Below are positions 52,929-61,284 of a DNA stretch of 64,000 bases, one piece after another. The position numbers and the translations under genes are program-made. The notes beneath the pieces were generated by a model, which saw nothing but the letters and a program-made list of their open reading frames with translations, was not told the DNA's origin and did not search any database. This stretch comes from JABDQZ01 sp963801985 (GTDB lineage Bacteria; Pseudomonadota; Gammaproteobacteria; Chromatiales; Chromatiaceae): positions 48,642-112,641 of the forward strand of contig CAWDGV010000015.1 of NCBI GenBank assembly GCA_963801985.1, read 5' to 3'. Each line of letters begins with the position of its first letter. Position 1 is the first letter of the stretch.

Positions 52929-54230
52929 CTACCTCTCCCTGGCGCTCTCGTTAACGTATTGCTTTAACGGGCTTAAAAAATAATCGATCAGATGTCTTTT
53001 ACCGGTAATGACTTCAGCTGACACAGACATGCCAGGCGCAAGTAACAGCTTCCTGCCATTAAAGTCGATAGCGTCCTGCTCCAATGCAATGATGCTTTTG
53101 TAGACAAGCCCTTTTTGATCATCCTGTATCGCATCACTGGAAATATCTTGGATCACACCTTTCAACGTGCCATAGCGTGTAAATGGAAAGGCTTCAATCT
53201 TTACCTCTACCAACTGTCCTGATTCCACAAAACCAATATCACTGTTTTTAATAAAGGCCTCGATTTCAAGTGCACGTTCAACGGGCACAATCTTCATCAA
53301 CTCCTGGGCAGGGGTTACAACACTGCCTGCACCACGTATGGTTAACTGGTGCACCCGCCCGGCAACGGGGGATCTTAGCTGGTACTGCTGCAAAGCCTGT
53401 TGCTGTTTTTGCATTTCCTGCTCCAGGGACAGCAATAGCTCATGGCTTTGTTTGTGTTTTTCACGGAACTGCTGCTCAGTCTCCCGATACAAAATAGTCT
53501 CCTGCTGGACCAGTATTTCCAATGCCGCCAATATCTCTTCAAGCCTGGCCTGGATATTTTTCATTTCATGTTCGGCCTCGAGCCTTGTCTGCTTCTGATC
53601 CAGGTATTGCTGTTTGGACGCCAGGTTCTTTTCCGCCAGTTTTTTCAGATTGGTTTCCTTGTGACGAATGATAGGTAAAATTTCCTGGTATTTATTTTCG
53701 TCCAATTGCATGCGCTTGTATTCGAGTACCTGCCTGTCCTGTTGCTGGTGAAGGTTTTTCACTTTATCCTGGTAAAGCATCCAGGTATTTTTCAGCAAAT
53801 GATCTGTCGTATCGGTCTTTATTTCTTCACCCTGCTCCAGCATTTTCAGTAATACCCGGTATCGATTCTCATCTTGCAATACCTGTTGATAGCGCTGGCC
53901 AAGGCGTTTACTTTCAGCTTTTGCCTCTGCATCATTCAGCTGTATGAGTAAGTCACCTGCCTCTACCAGCTGGCCCTCTTTTACAGCGAGTGATACCACC
54001 TCGGCTTTGATCGCAGCCTGTACTGGCCTGGTCTGTCCATTCGGAATTATTTTGCCATGGGCGATGGCGACAATATCGACTTCACCGATAGATGCCCAGG
54101 CTACCGTGCTGCTGAAAACCAGCATAATCACCCATACAAGCAGCCGACCAGTCGGAGATGCCGATTTATGCTCCAGTGATAAGGCAGCTGGTAAAAACTC
54201 CGTGGCTTTTTGTTGATTTATTTTGCTCAT
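52929..54230 (-). CDS. hlyD: Type I secretion membrane fusion protein (HlyD family)
   Basis: The 433-residue periplasmic adaptor has one N-terminal membrane helix (about 28-48), a lipoyl-like half (IAHGKIIPNGQTRPVQ), a long alpha-helical hairpin (about 95-265) that reaches TolC, the second lipoyl half (YQLRSPVAGRVHQL) and a C-terminal beta barrel (LVEVKIEAFPFTRYGTLKG). ATG 54230 follows the hlyB stop directly. No tolC gene is in the window. Confidence 0.9.
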   Translation of the reverse strand: MSKINQQKATEFLPAALSLEHKSASPTGRLLVWVIMLVFSSTVAWASIGEVDIVAIAHGKIIPNGQTRPVQAAIKAEVVSLAVKEGQLVEAGDLLIQLNDAEAKAESKRLGQRYQQVLQDENRYRVLLKMLEQGEEIKTDTTDHLLKNTWMLYQDKVKNLHQQQDRQVLEYKRMQLDENKYQEILPIIRHKETNLKKLAEKNLASKQQYLDQKQTRLEAEHEMKNIQARLEEILAALEILVQQETILYRETEQQFREKHKQSHELLLSLEQEMQKQQQALQQYQLRSPVAGRVHQLTIRGAGSVVTPAQELMKIVPVERALEIEAFIKNSDIGFVESGQLVEVKIEAFPFTRYGTLKGVIQDISSDAIQDDQKGLVYKSIIALEQDAIDFNGRKLLLAPGMSVSAEVITGKRHLIDYFLSPLKQYVNESARER

Positions 54231-54236
54231 TTTCAA

Positions 54237-56381
54237 TTAGCCTTTTGCATTAGCATGCTGCATTTGGTAAAGGCTTGCATAACTGCCTTTCATATCCAGT
54301 AACTCGTCATGCTTGCCCTGCTCAATCAATCTGCCTTTATCCAGCATCAGAATCCTGTCAGCCTGAGACAGGGCATTTAAACGATGCGCAATGATAATGA
54401 CGGTCCTGCCCTGGCATATCTGGCGCATGTTCTGCTGGATAATGCGTTCAGACTCATAGTCCAGGGCACTGGTGGCTTCATCAAACAACAGGATATCCGG
54501 ATTGGTTGCCAGGGCCCTGGCAATGGCAAGGCGCTGCCTTTGACCACCTGATAAATTACTACCCTGCTCTTCGATAACCGTGTCATAACCAGCAGGCAGT
54601 TCCAGGATAAAATCGTGTGCGCCTGCAATTTTCGCCACAGAAACAATTGCATCGAAACTCATGGCAGGATTTGCCAATGCAATATTCTCCCGCACTGTTC
54701 GGTTAAACAGGAAGTTTTCCTGCATTACGACGCCGATTTTTTGCCTGATTTGAACGGGGTCGAGTATTGATAAATCATATCCTCCAACCAATACCCTGCC
54801 AGCTTCAGGCTTGTATAAACCCTGTACGAGTTTGACCAGCGTGCTTTTACCGGAACCTGACCTGCCTGCAATACCAATAACTTCTCCAGGCTTGATTGCA
54901 AGATTAAAATTCTGCAACACCGGTTGCGAATCCGGTGAGTACCTGAACGTCGACCGTTGAAATTCAATGCTGCCTTCGAGGCCATTCAAGCTTGAGCGCA
55001 AATGGTGCATGCCAGTCTCTGTACGGGTATTAAGAATGTCTCCCAGTCGCCTGATAGAAATCCCGGCCTGCTGAAAATCCTGCCAAAGCTGGACCAGGCG
55101 TAACACGGGGCTGCTTATACGTATAGCAATCATGTTGAATGCAATCAGCTGACCCATGGTTAATTGCCCCTGCATCACCAGGCTGGCTCCAAGCCACAAA
55201 ACCAGCACCATGGAAACTTTGCTGATCAAACCAGCCACCTGGCTGGCAATATTACCCAGCTGGGTCGAGCGGAAACTGGCGCTGATATAACCGGCCAATT
55301 GCTCTTCCCAGTAACGCTGCATCTGGGGTTCGACTGACATACTTTTTACAGTCTGAATACCACTCACTGTCTCAACAAGAAAGGCCTGGTTTTCCGCGCC
55401 CCGATCAAATTTCTGCTGAAGCCGGTGACGAAACTGCGGGGTCACGATAATCGACAACAGCACATACAGAGGAATACTGCCGGCTACTATCATCGTCAGT
55501 AATGGGCTATAGAAAAAAAGCACGGCAAAAAACACCGATGTAAACAGCAGGTCAATTACCAGCGTAATAGAAGAACCGGTCAGGAACGACCGTATATTCT
55601 CCAGTTCACGTACACGGGCGACAGAATCACCTACCCGGCGTGATTCAAAATAAGCCAGCGGCAATGCAAGTAAATGGCGATAGAGTTTTGCCCCGAGAAT
55701 GACATCAATCCGGTTTGAAGTATGACTGGATATAAAATTTCTCAGGAAAGTCAGTACAACTTCAAATATCGCCACAGCAATCATCGCAATGGCAATCACG
55801 TTCAAGGTAGTCACGCTGTTATGTACCAGCACCTTGTCAACGATCACCTGGAACATTAACGGTGTAACCAGGGCAAACAGCTGTACAAAAAAAGACGCAA
55901 TGATGACTTCAACAAACAGCTTCCGGTAACGAAGCACAGCCGGAATAAACCAGCGAATGTCAAAATGGTTTTCCAGCGATTTGATACTGAAGCGTTTCTG
56001 TATCAATACCAGCTGACCATTCCAGTCACGCTCAAAAACTTCCCTGGGCAAGACAAGTGGCTTTTTTTCCAGCGGATCATGAATCAGGACCTTGTCATCC
56101 TTTAAACCTGACAAGACAAAGAAACTGCCATTCTGATGCCGTCCTATTACAGGGAAAGACATGCCGGACAAATCAGTCCACTGGCTTTTTATCGAAGTCG
56201 TTTTGAAATCCAGTGATTTTGCAGCCAGTTGAATTTCGGTAATCGAAAATGGCTTTCCAGGTGAAGCGAACTGATGCGTCAGCTGATCAGCATTAATTGC
56301 TGTGCCGTGATAACCCAGCACCAGGGCAAGGCTTTTCAAGCCGGTATCAATTTGCTTTTCAGCATAAGTACTATGGGGCAT
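54237..56381 (-). CDS. hlyB: Type I secretion ABC transporter (HlyB type, C39-like domain)
   Basis: The 714-residue protein has an N-terminal C39-like domain (about 5-130) in which the peptidase Cys is replaced (TGLKSLALVLGYHG), so it binds but does not cut substrates; six membrane helices (about 150-440); and an ABC domain with Walker A GRSGSGKSTLVKL, signature LSGGQRQRLAIARAL, Walker B ILLFDEATSALD and H-loop IIIAHRLNAL. It exports the RTX protein. Its leader carries CsrA-like GGA sites at 56385-56425, one overlapping the ribosome-binding site. Confidence 0.93.
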   Translation of the reverse strand: MPHSTYAEKQIDTGLKSLALVLGYHGTAINADQLTHQFASPGKPFSITEIQLAAKSLDFKTTSIKSQWTDLSGMSFPVIGRHQNGSFFVLSGLKDDKVLIHDPLEKKPLVLPREVFERDWNGQLVLIQKRFSIKSLENHFDIRWFIPAVLRYRKLFVEVIIASFFVQLFALVTPLMFQVIVDKVLVHNSVTTLNVIAIAMIAVAIFEVVLTFLRNFISSHTSNRIDVILGAKLYRHLLALPLAYFESRRVGDSVARVRELENIRSFLTGSSITLVIDLLFTSVFFAVLFFYSPLLTMIVAGSIPLYVLLSIIVTPQFRHRLQQKFDRGAENQAFLVETVSGIQTVKSMSVEPQMQRYWEEQLAGYISASFRSTQLGNIASQVAGLISKVSMVLVLWLGASLVMQGQLTMGQLIAFNMIAIRISSPVLRLVQLWQDFQQAGISIRRLGDILNTRTETGMHHLRSSLNGLEGSIEFQRSTFRYSPDSQPVLQNFNLAIKPGEVIGIAGRSGSGKSTLVKLVQGLYKPEAGRVLVGGYDLSILDPVQIRQKIGVVMQENFLFNRTVRENIALANPAMSFDAIVSVAKIAGAHDFILELPAGYDTVIEEQGSNLSGGQRQRLAIARALATNPDILLFDEATSALDYESERIIQQNMRQICQGRTVIIIAHRLNALSQADRILMLDKGRLIEQGKHDELLDMKGSYASLYQMQHANAKG

Positions 56382-56384
56382 GCC

Positions 56385-56425
56385 AACATCCTTTTGGCTA
56401 TTAATAATGAAATCCGACTTCCTGT
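56385..56425 (-). promoter_or_regulatory. Candidate CsrA/RsmA sites in the hlyB leader
   Basis: On the minus strand the leader contains ACAGGAAG (56425-56418), GTCGGATTT (around 56418-56410) and CAAAAGGATGTT (56396-56385). The last includes the Shine-Dalgarno and matches the CsrA consensus ARGGAUGU. Three GGA motifs within 45 bases of the start codon are typical of CsrA-repressed leaders. They make hlyB the natural target of the two sRNAs encoded just upstream. Confidence 0.45.
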
Positions 56426-56738
56426 CAGAAGAATATGGTTGTGAAATCTATTCGAAAACCAGGCGTGACTGAATTACTTAAATCCTATGACAGACTAAGA
56501 AAATTTAATTCCAATCCCAACAGGAATCGATCATAAAATACTTAACACAATGATAAATCTCTATATTTAAGGATTTAAATTCATTAATTTCTTTAACTAA
56601 AACAGGCAGAAAATTTAAGTTAAACATCTGTTTTTAATAAAATTTAATAGGTAATAATACCCAGATAAAGCCAACCAGTATTGGTATTTACCTTAATTTA
56701 GCACATTACAAAATAATTATTCTGTGTATTATAGACCC

Positions 56739-56875
56739 CGCCGCAACAAGGACGTCATGGACGAAAATTTCACAAGGATGTGAATGGTTCAAGGATGAAC
56801 GAACCTTATATACCAACCAGGTTTGCGGCATTCAAAACCCCGGCTAAGGATTTGGCTGGGGTTTTGTCTTTTTAG
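56739..56875 (+). ncRNA. CsrA/RsmA-sequestering sRNA, copy 1
   Basis: A putative RNA of about 135 nt starts about 7 bases after a TATTAT -10 box (56727-56732). It is closed by GCCGCAA/TTGCGGC (56740-56746 with 56823-56829) and contains two hairpins presenting AGGA loops: TTCACA-AGGA-TGTGAA (56769-56784) and GTTCA-AGGA-TGAAC (56787-56800). Further single-stranded GGA motifs (AAGGACG, ATGGACG) lie near the 5' end. CACAAGGATGTG is the SELEX-type CsrA site. An intrinsic terminator with an AGGAT loop ends it. There is no reading frame. Confidence 0.8.
56834..56875 (+). terminator. Intrinsic terminator of sRNA copy 1
   Basis: AAAACCCCGGCTA and TTGGCTGGGGTTTT form a long stem with an AGGAT loop, followed by GTCTTTTT. 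The GGA in the loop may add a further CsrA contact. Confidence 0.8.
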
Positions 56876-56892
56876 GCTTCAAAAAATAGGTA

Positions 56893-56910
56893 TGTAAGCA
56901 AATTCCTACA
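56893..56910 (+). promoter_or_regulatory. GacA-type upstream activating box for sRNA copy 2
   Basis: TGTAAG-CAAATT-CCTACA matches the GacA/UvrY consensus TGTAAG-N6-CTTACA with one mismatch. It lies about 60-75 bases upstream of the predicted start of copy 2, the usual distance for rsmY/rsmZ-type genes. No equally good box precedes copy 1. Confidence 0.65.
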
Positions 56911-56954
56911 GAAATTTCAGAATAATCCTACAAAACTAATTCCTTGTTTCAGGT

Positions 56955-56960
56955 ATAGTT
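56955..56960 (+). promoter_or_regulatory. -10 element of sRNA copy 2
   Basis: TATAGT at 56955-56960 predicts a transcription start near 56967, at the first base of the closing stem GTCGCAA. There is no good -35, as expected of a GacA-activated promoter. Confidence 0.5.
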
Positions 56961-56966
56961 AACTCA

Positions 56967-57095
56967 GTCGCAACAAGGACGTCATGGATGAGTAACCCAC
57001 AAGGATGTGGACAGTTCAAGGATGAACTACCTAGTACCAACCAGGATTTGCGACACTCAAAACCCCGACCAAGGACTGGTTGGGGTTTTTCTTTT
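56967..57095 (+). ncRNA. CsrA/RsmA-sequestering sRNA, copy 2
   Basis: This is a diverged duplicate of copy 1 with the same architecture: closing stem GTCGCAA/TTGCGAC (56968-56974 with 57048-57054), hairpins CCACA-AGGA-TGTGG (56997-57010) and AGTTCA-AGGA-TGAACT (57013-57028), extra GGA motifs (AAGGACG, ATGGATG, CCAGGATT), and a terminator. Stem differences from copy 1 are compensatory (T-A to C-G in the closing stem, TTCACA/TGTGAA to CCACA/TGTGG), which indicates selection on structure. It contains about seven GGA motifs. Confidence 0.8.
57059..57095 (+). terminator. Intrinsic terminator of sRNA copy 2
   Basis: ACCCCGACCA and TGGTTGGGGT pair around an AGGAC loop, followed by TTTTCTTTT. The stem also faces the convergent rfbB gene, whose stop lies at 57111. 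Confidence 0.8.
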
Positions 57096-57110
57096 CTGGA
57101 CTAGTGAAAA

Positions 57111-58224
57111 TTAACGCTGCTGATACTGATAATCCACCCATTCCTGGTAACTACCATCCAGCACAGACTGCCACCATTCTTCATTATCCAGGTACCAGTC
57201 GATGGTTTTCTGAATGCCTGTTTCAAAGGTAAATGCAGGCTCATAACCCAGAACAGAACGGCTCTTGGTTGCATCAATCGCGTAGCGCCTGTCGTGCCCC
57301 GCCCTGTCTTTTACATATTCAATCAATGAAACTGCTGCTTTGCCGTTACAGGCTGGTGCGTTTGGAAACCTTTGCTGTAATGACTCATCTTCCTGTAAAC
57401 GTTTATCCATTTCATTACAAAGCAAGGTAACAATATCAATATTGGTCCATTCGTTGTTACCACCAATGTTATAACATTCACCCAGTTGGCCTTTTTGAAT
57501 CACGAGGTCAATACCACGTGCATGATCATCCACATAAAGCCAGTCACGAATCTGCTTGCCATCGCCATATATGGGCAAGGCCTTACCCGACAGGATGTTG
57601 AGCATCACCAGCGGAATCAGTTTTTCCGGGAACTGGTATGGACCGTAGTTGTTGGAACAGTTACTCGTGGTAACTTCCAGGCCATAGGTCTCATGGTAGG
57701 AACGCACCAGGTGATCCGATGCCGCCTTGCTGGCCGCATAGGGTGAGTTGGGTGCATAAGGCCGTGGTTTCACTGAAGGGTGGATCGTTGGGGCCTAACG
57801 TGCCATAGACTTCATCGGTCGACACATGATGAAAACGATGCCCTCGATTTGACTGGCCTTTACCGTCATCCAGCCAGACTTTTTTGGCCGCTTTTAACAG
57901 GCTGTGTGTACCGACAATGTTGGTTTCAATAAATGCATCCGGCCCAAGGATGGAGCGATCCACATGGCTTTCTGCAGCGAAGTGCACCAATGTGTCTACT
58001 TGATGTTCACGCAGTAAAGCTTCCATCTTGTCATCGTCGCAGATATCAGCCTGTACAAAACTGAAACGCGGATTATCGTTTGCAGGATCCAGGTTCGCGC
58101 GGTTGCCTGCGTAGGTCAGTTTATCCAGCGCAATAACATTATCGTCAGGATATTTCTCCAGCCAGTAATGCACGAAGTTGGCGCCGATAAAGCCGGCTGC
58201 GCCGGTAACTAGTAAATTTGACAT
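57111..58224 (-). pseudogene. rfbB: dTDP-glucose 4,6-dehydratase, frameshifted
   Basis: The N-terminal part (start ATG 58224, MSNLLVTGAAGFIGANFVHYWL, Rossmann fold) and the C-terminal part (PYAPNSPYAASKAASDHLVRSYHETYGL, with the catalytic YxxxK) lie in two frames. One extra base near 57762 separates PFSETT from PYAPNSP. Removing it gives about 370 residues, a normal RfbB length. The enzyme makes dTDP-4-keto-6-deoxyglucose, the second step of dTDP-L-rhamnose synthesis. Either a real mutation or a consensus error. Confidence 0.85.
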
Positions 58225-58239
58225 ATTTTCTCCTGCTTT

Positions 58240-58300
58240 TAATACCCCCTCCTGACCTCCCCCTTTACAGGGGGAGGAAATCAACCTCCCAGCCTTCACC
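58240..58300. repeat. C/G-rich palindromic dispersed element
   Basis: CCTCCCCC-TTTA-CAGGGGGAGG (near 58254-58276) is a hairpin member of a family that recurs at 58510-58542, 59433-59520 and 62700-63010. It sits between the rfbB start and the tandem array. Confidence 0.6.
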
Positions 58301-58317
58301 AGGGCGACGGGAAAAGA

Positions 58318-58545
58318 ATAAAGCCCTCCCCAGCCAAGGGGAAGAACTAAAAAGCCCTCCCCAGCCAAGAGGAAGAACTAAAAAGCCCTCCCCAGCCAAG
58401 AGGAAGAACTAAAAAGCCCTCCCCAGCCAAGAGGAAGAACTAAAAAGCCCTCTCCTGCCCAAGAGGAAGAACTAAAAAGCCCTCCCCGCCAAGAGGAAGA
58501 ACTAAAAAGCCCTCCCCTGTTAAGGGGAGGGTTTGGGTGGGGTAA
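58318..58545. repeat. Tandem 31-bp repeat array with G-rich end
   Basis: About seven copies with starts at 58323, 58354, 58385, 58416, 58447, 58479 and 58509 (period 31, drifting to 32 and 30). The unit is GCCCTCCCCAGCCAAGAGG plus AAGAACTAAAAA. The last copy grades into a G-rich tail (GGGGAGGGTTTGGGTGGGG at 58524-58542) of the dispersed element. It lies between rfbB and rfbD, and contains no gene. Confidence 0.85.
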
Positions 58546-58550
58546 ATCAT

Positions 58551-59432
58551 CTAATACAGTTCCATCATCATCTGTTTCAAAGCCTGCCGCCAATGTCGTG
58601 GACGCATTTCCAGTTCACGCCATGTGGCTGACTTATCCAGTACTGAAAACCCGGGTCGCGTCGCTTTCTGCGGATAATCTTCAGAGTTGATCGGCAGGAT
58701 TGGAATAGCTTTATCCAGCAAGCCCAGATCCAGGCCAATTTCCTGTATCGCCACGGCAAAGTCATACCAGCTGGCAACACCGGCATCGGTAAAATGCCAG
58801 ATTCCCGATAACTGATGATCAATGCCCTGCCAGATCATGTCAGCCAGCGAGTTAGCCCAAGTCGGCGTACCAACCTGGTCAGAGACAATGGTCAGCTGCG
58901 GCTTTTCTGCACACAGCTTCAGCATGGTTTTGACAAAATTCTGCCCATTAACCGAATAAACCCAGGACGTACGCACAACCATTACCTGGTCGCCAAGCAG
59001 CTCGAGGCATTGCTTGTCACCGTCATCCTTGGTATTTCCATAAACCGATAACGGGTTGGTTCGAATATCAGGGGTATACGGCTGCCCCTGCGTGCCATCA
59101 AACACGTAATCGGTAGAGACCTGCACCATGCGTGCATTGTTGGCTTTCGCCGCCTGCGCCAGGTTGGCTGCCCCCCAGGTATTAACCCTGGCTGCCTGTT
59201 CAGCATCTTCCTCGGCCGGGTCGACCGCAGTATAGGCAGCTGCATTGATAATCCAGGCGGGTTCATATTCATTTACAACATCCTGGACATCAGCCTGTTC
59301 AGTAATATCCAGCTCTTCCTGGGACAAGAACTCGGCAATGCAATGTTCCGGCAATGACCGCTCCAGTTCATAGGCCAGTTGCCCACCGGCGCCGGTTACC
59401 AGGATGCGTTGTTCGCTTTTATCTTCCGTCAT
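58551..59432 (-). CDS. rfbD: dTDP-4-dehydrorhamnose reductase
   Basis: The 293-residue NADPH-dependent SDR makes dTDP-L-rhamnose. N-terminal ILVTGAGGQLAYELERS, the catalytic Tyr in VSTDYVFDGTQGQPYTP with YGNTKDDGDKQCL (YxxxK region, here YGNTK), and the C-terminal RPGFSVLDKS are typical. It appears intact, unlike its neighbours rfbB and rfbA. Confidence 0.92.
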   Translation of the reverse strand: MTEDKSEQRILVTGAGGQLAYELERSLPEHCIAEFLSQEELDITEQADVQDVVNEYEPAWIINAAAYTAVDPAEEDAEQAARVNTWGAANLAQAAKANNARMVQVSTDYVFDGTQGQPYTPDIRTNPLSVYGNTKDDGDKQCLELLGDQVMVVRTSWVYSVNGQNFVKTMLKLCAEKPQLTIVSDQVGTPTWANSLADMIWQGIDHQLSGIWHFTDAGVASWYDFAVAIQEIGLDLGLLDKAIPILPINSEDYPQKATRPGFSVLDKSATWRELEMRPRHWRQALKQMMMELY

Positions 59433-59522
59433 AACCCTCTCCTAACCTCTCCCTTAAAAAGGGAGAGGAATAGCGGTCCATTCCCCTCCCCCTGCCAAGG
59501 GGGAGGTCGGGAGGGGGTAAAA
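59433..59522. repeat. C/G-rich palindromic dispersed elements
   Basis: Two adjacent members: CCTCTCCCTTAAAAAGGGAGAGG (59440s-59460s) and CCCCTCCCCCTGCCAAGGGG with the G-rich end AGGTCGGGAGGGGG. They fill the 90 bases between rfbC and rfbD. Confidence 0.65.
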
Positions 59523-60065
59523 TCAAAGATATTCAGCATCAGCAAAAGCTGTCCCCTGTTTATCCTTTTCCGACAACTGAGGCGCAACACCTTCAAGTGG
59601 CCAGTCGATTGCCAGCCGTGCATCATTCCACAAGATGCAACGTTCATGTTCAGGCGCATAATAGTCAGTACACTTGTAAAGAAACTCGGTGCCGTCTTCC
59701 AGCGATAAAAAGCCATGCGCAAAGCCCGGCGGAACCCACAACATGTGTTTGTTTTCTGCTGATAGTATTGCACTGACATGCTGTCCAAAAGTGGGTGAGG
59801 TTTTGCGGATATCCACTGCCACATCAAATGCTTTTCCTGCAGTAACCCGCACCAGTTTTCCCTGTGTCTGTTCCAGCTGGTAATGCAGGCCACGCAATAT
59901 GCCCTTAGCTGAGAGACTGTGGTTATCCTGCACGAAATCAGCATCAATGCCATTGTCCGCAAACAGCTTTGCATGCCAGCTTTCCATGAAAAAGCCGCGC
60001 TCATCGCCGAACACTTTCGGTTCGATCAGCACAACGTCAGGGATTGATAAAGGTGTAAATTTCAT
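59523..60065 (-). CDS. rfbC: dTDP-4-dehydrorhamnose 3,5-epimerase
   Basis: The 180-residue cupin has catalytic residues in DERGFFMESWH, the His of GILRGLHYQ and the Tyr of YKCTDYYAPEHERCILWND. It epimerises dTDP-4-keto-6-deoxyglucose at C3 and C5. I start at ATG 60065 (MKFTPLSIPD). It is intact. Confidence 0.94.
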   Translation of the reverse strand: MKFTPLSIPDVVLIEPKVFGDERGFFMESWHAKLFADNGIDADFVQDNHSLSAKGILRGLHYQLEQTQGKLVRVTAGKAFDVAVDIRKTSPTFGQHVSAILSAENKHMLWVPPGFAHGFLSLEDGTEFLYKCTDYYAPEHERCILWNDARLAIDWPLEGVAPQLSEKDKQGTAFADAEYL

Positions 60066-60075
60066 ATTATTTATT

Positions 60076-60220
60076 ACCACAGAGACACAAACGACACGGA
60101 ATTAATAACTACGTCACCCCGGCATGCTTTTAGCCGGGGTCTTTTTCTAAATTTGAGATACCGGCTAGAAGCATGCCGGTATGACGATTAAAAATTCTCC
60201 GTGACCTCTTTGTCCCTATG
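60076..60220. repeat. Composite inverted-repeat element between rfbA and rfbC
   Basis: The inner REP-like pair at 60112-60186 (CGTCACCCCGGCATGCTTTT, AGCCGGGGTC, spacer, GATACCGGCTAGAAGCATG and CCGGTATGACG) lies within outer arms ACCACAGAGACACAAACGAC (60076-) and an inverted, partly diverged partner ending near 60218. It has the same layout as the two copies flanking hisA. Confidence 0.75.
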
Positions 60221-60230
60221 CTGTATATTT

Positions 60231-61105
60231 TTAATCCAGTAATTTCAATAAATATTCGCCATAACCGCTTTTGCGCAATGGTTCTGCAATACGCGCAAAG
60301 CTGCTCATCATTAATAAAGCCCATGCTCCAGGCAATTTCTTCCGGACAGGCGACTTTCAGTGCCTGTCGCTCTTCAATGACACGTATAAAATGCGCCGCG
60401 TCGAGTAATGAAGCATGCGTTCCCGTATCCAGCCAGGCCGTGCCGCGGCTGAGCAACTGCACATTCAGTTTACCCTGTTCAAGATACACCTTGTTGACAT
60501 CGGTAATTTCCAGCTCGCCGCGTGCCGAGGGTTTTATGTTCCTGGCAATTTCGACGACGTCGTTGTCATAGAAATACAGGCCGGTTACCGCATACCTCGA
60601 TTTGGGCTTCGCGGGCTTTTCCTCGATACTGATGGCACGACCGGTTTCATCAAAATCGACCACGCCATAACGCTCCGGGATCATTGACATGATAACCAAA
60701 CACATCGGCACCTGAAGTTTTGGTTGCAGACTCTTTCAGTTGCTTCGACAGGCCCTGCGCATAGAAAATATTATCACCCAGAATCAGCGTCACATTGTCA
60801 TTGCCAATAAAATCTTCACCCAGCAAAAATGCCTGCGCCAGGCCATCAGGACTGGGCTGTACCACGTAGGAAAGGCTTAATCCCCACTGGGAACCATCAC
60901 CCAGCAAATGCTGAAATGACGACTGGTCTTCAGGGGTGGTAATCAGCAGAATATCGCGAATTCCCGCCAGCATCAGCACTGACAACGGGTAATAAATCAT
61001 TGGCTTGTCGTAAACCGGCATCAACTGCTTACTGACCGCATGAGTCAGCGGATACAAGCGGGTACCGGAGCCACCAGCCAGAATAATCCCTTTTCGGCTC
61101 GACAT
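60231..61105 (-). pseudogene. rfbA: Glucose-1-phosphate thymidylyltransferase, two frameshifts
   Basis: Start ATG 61105 (MSSRKGIILAGGSGTRLYPLT, the nucleotide-binding motif). One extra base near 60678 splits YHVNDP from ERYGVVDFD, and another near 60298 splits INDEQL from ARIAEPLRKSGYGEYLLKLLD. Repairing both gives 290 residues, the exact family length. The enzyme makes dTDP-glucose, first step of rhamnose synthesis. Reading past the second shift continues nonsensically into the repeat element. Confidence 0.88.
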
Positions 61106-61284
61106 TAGGCGTGCTCTGTATATTTAAATTGAGCTAACTTAACAGATCAGAATGGATTTCATAAGCCGTTGACATAAAAAACGATTACACTTAAATCTGA
61201 ATAAAAAGCAAAAACACAATCGGCCACGCCTTTTTTCATTCTGGAATAGAGCCGACCTATACAAAATAACTGGCCATAATCAAC

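Noticed and set aside
58318..58545. CRISPR-like array
   Set aside because: The 31-bp units are contiguous and nearly identical, with no variable spacers and no cas genes nearby, so it is a tandem minisatellite.
60130..60230. Extended C-terminus of rfbA through the repeat
   Set aside because: This is nonsense reading of the REP element after a frameshift; the natural stop is at 60231.
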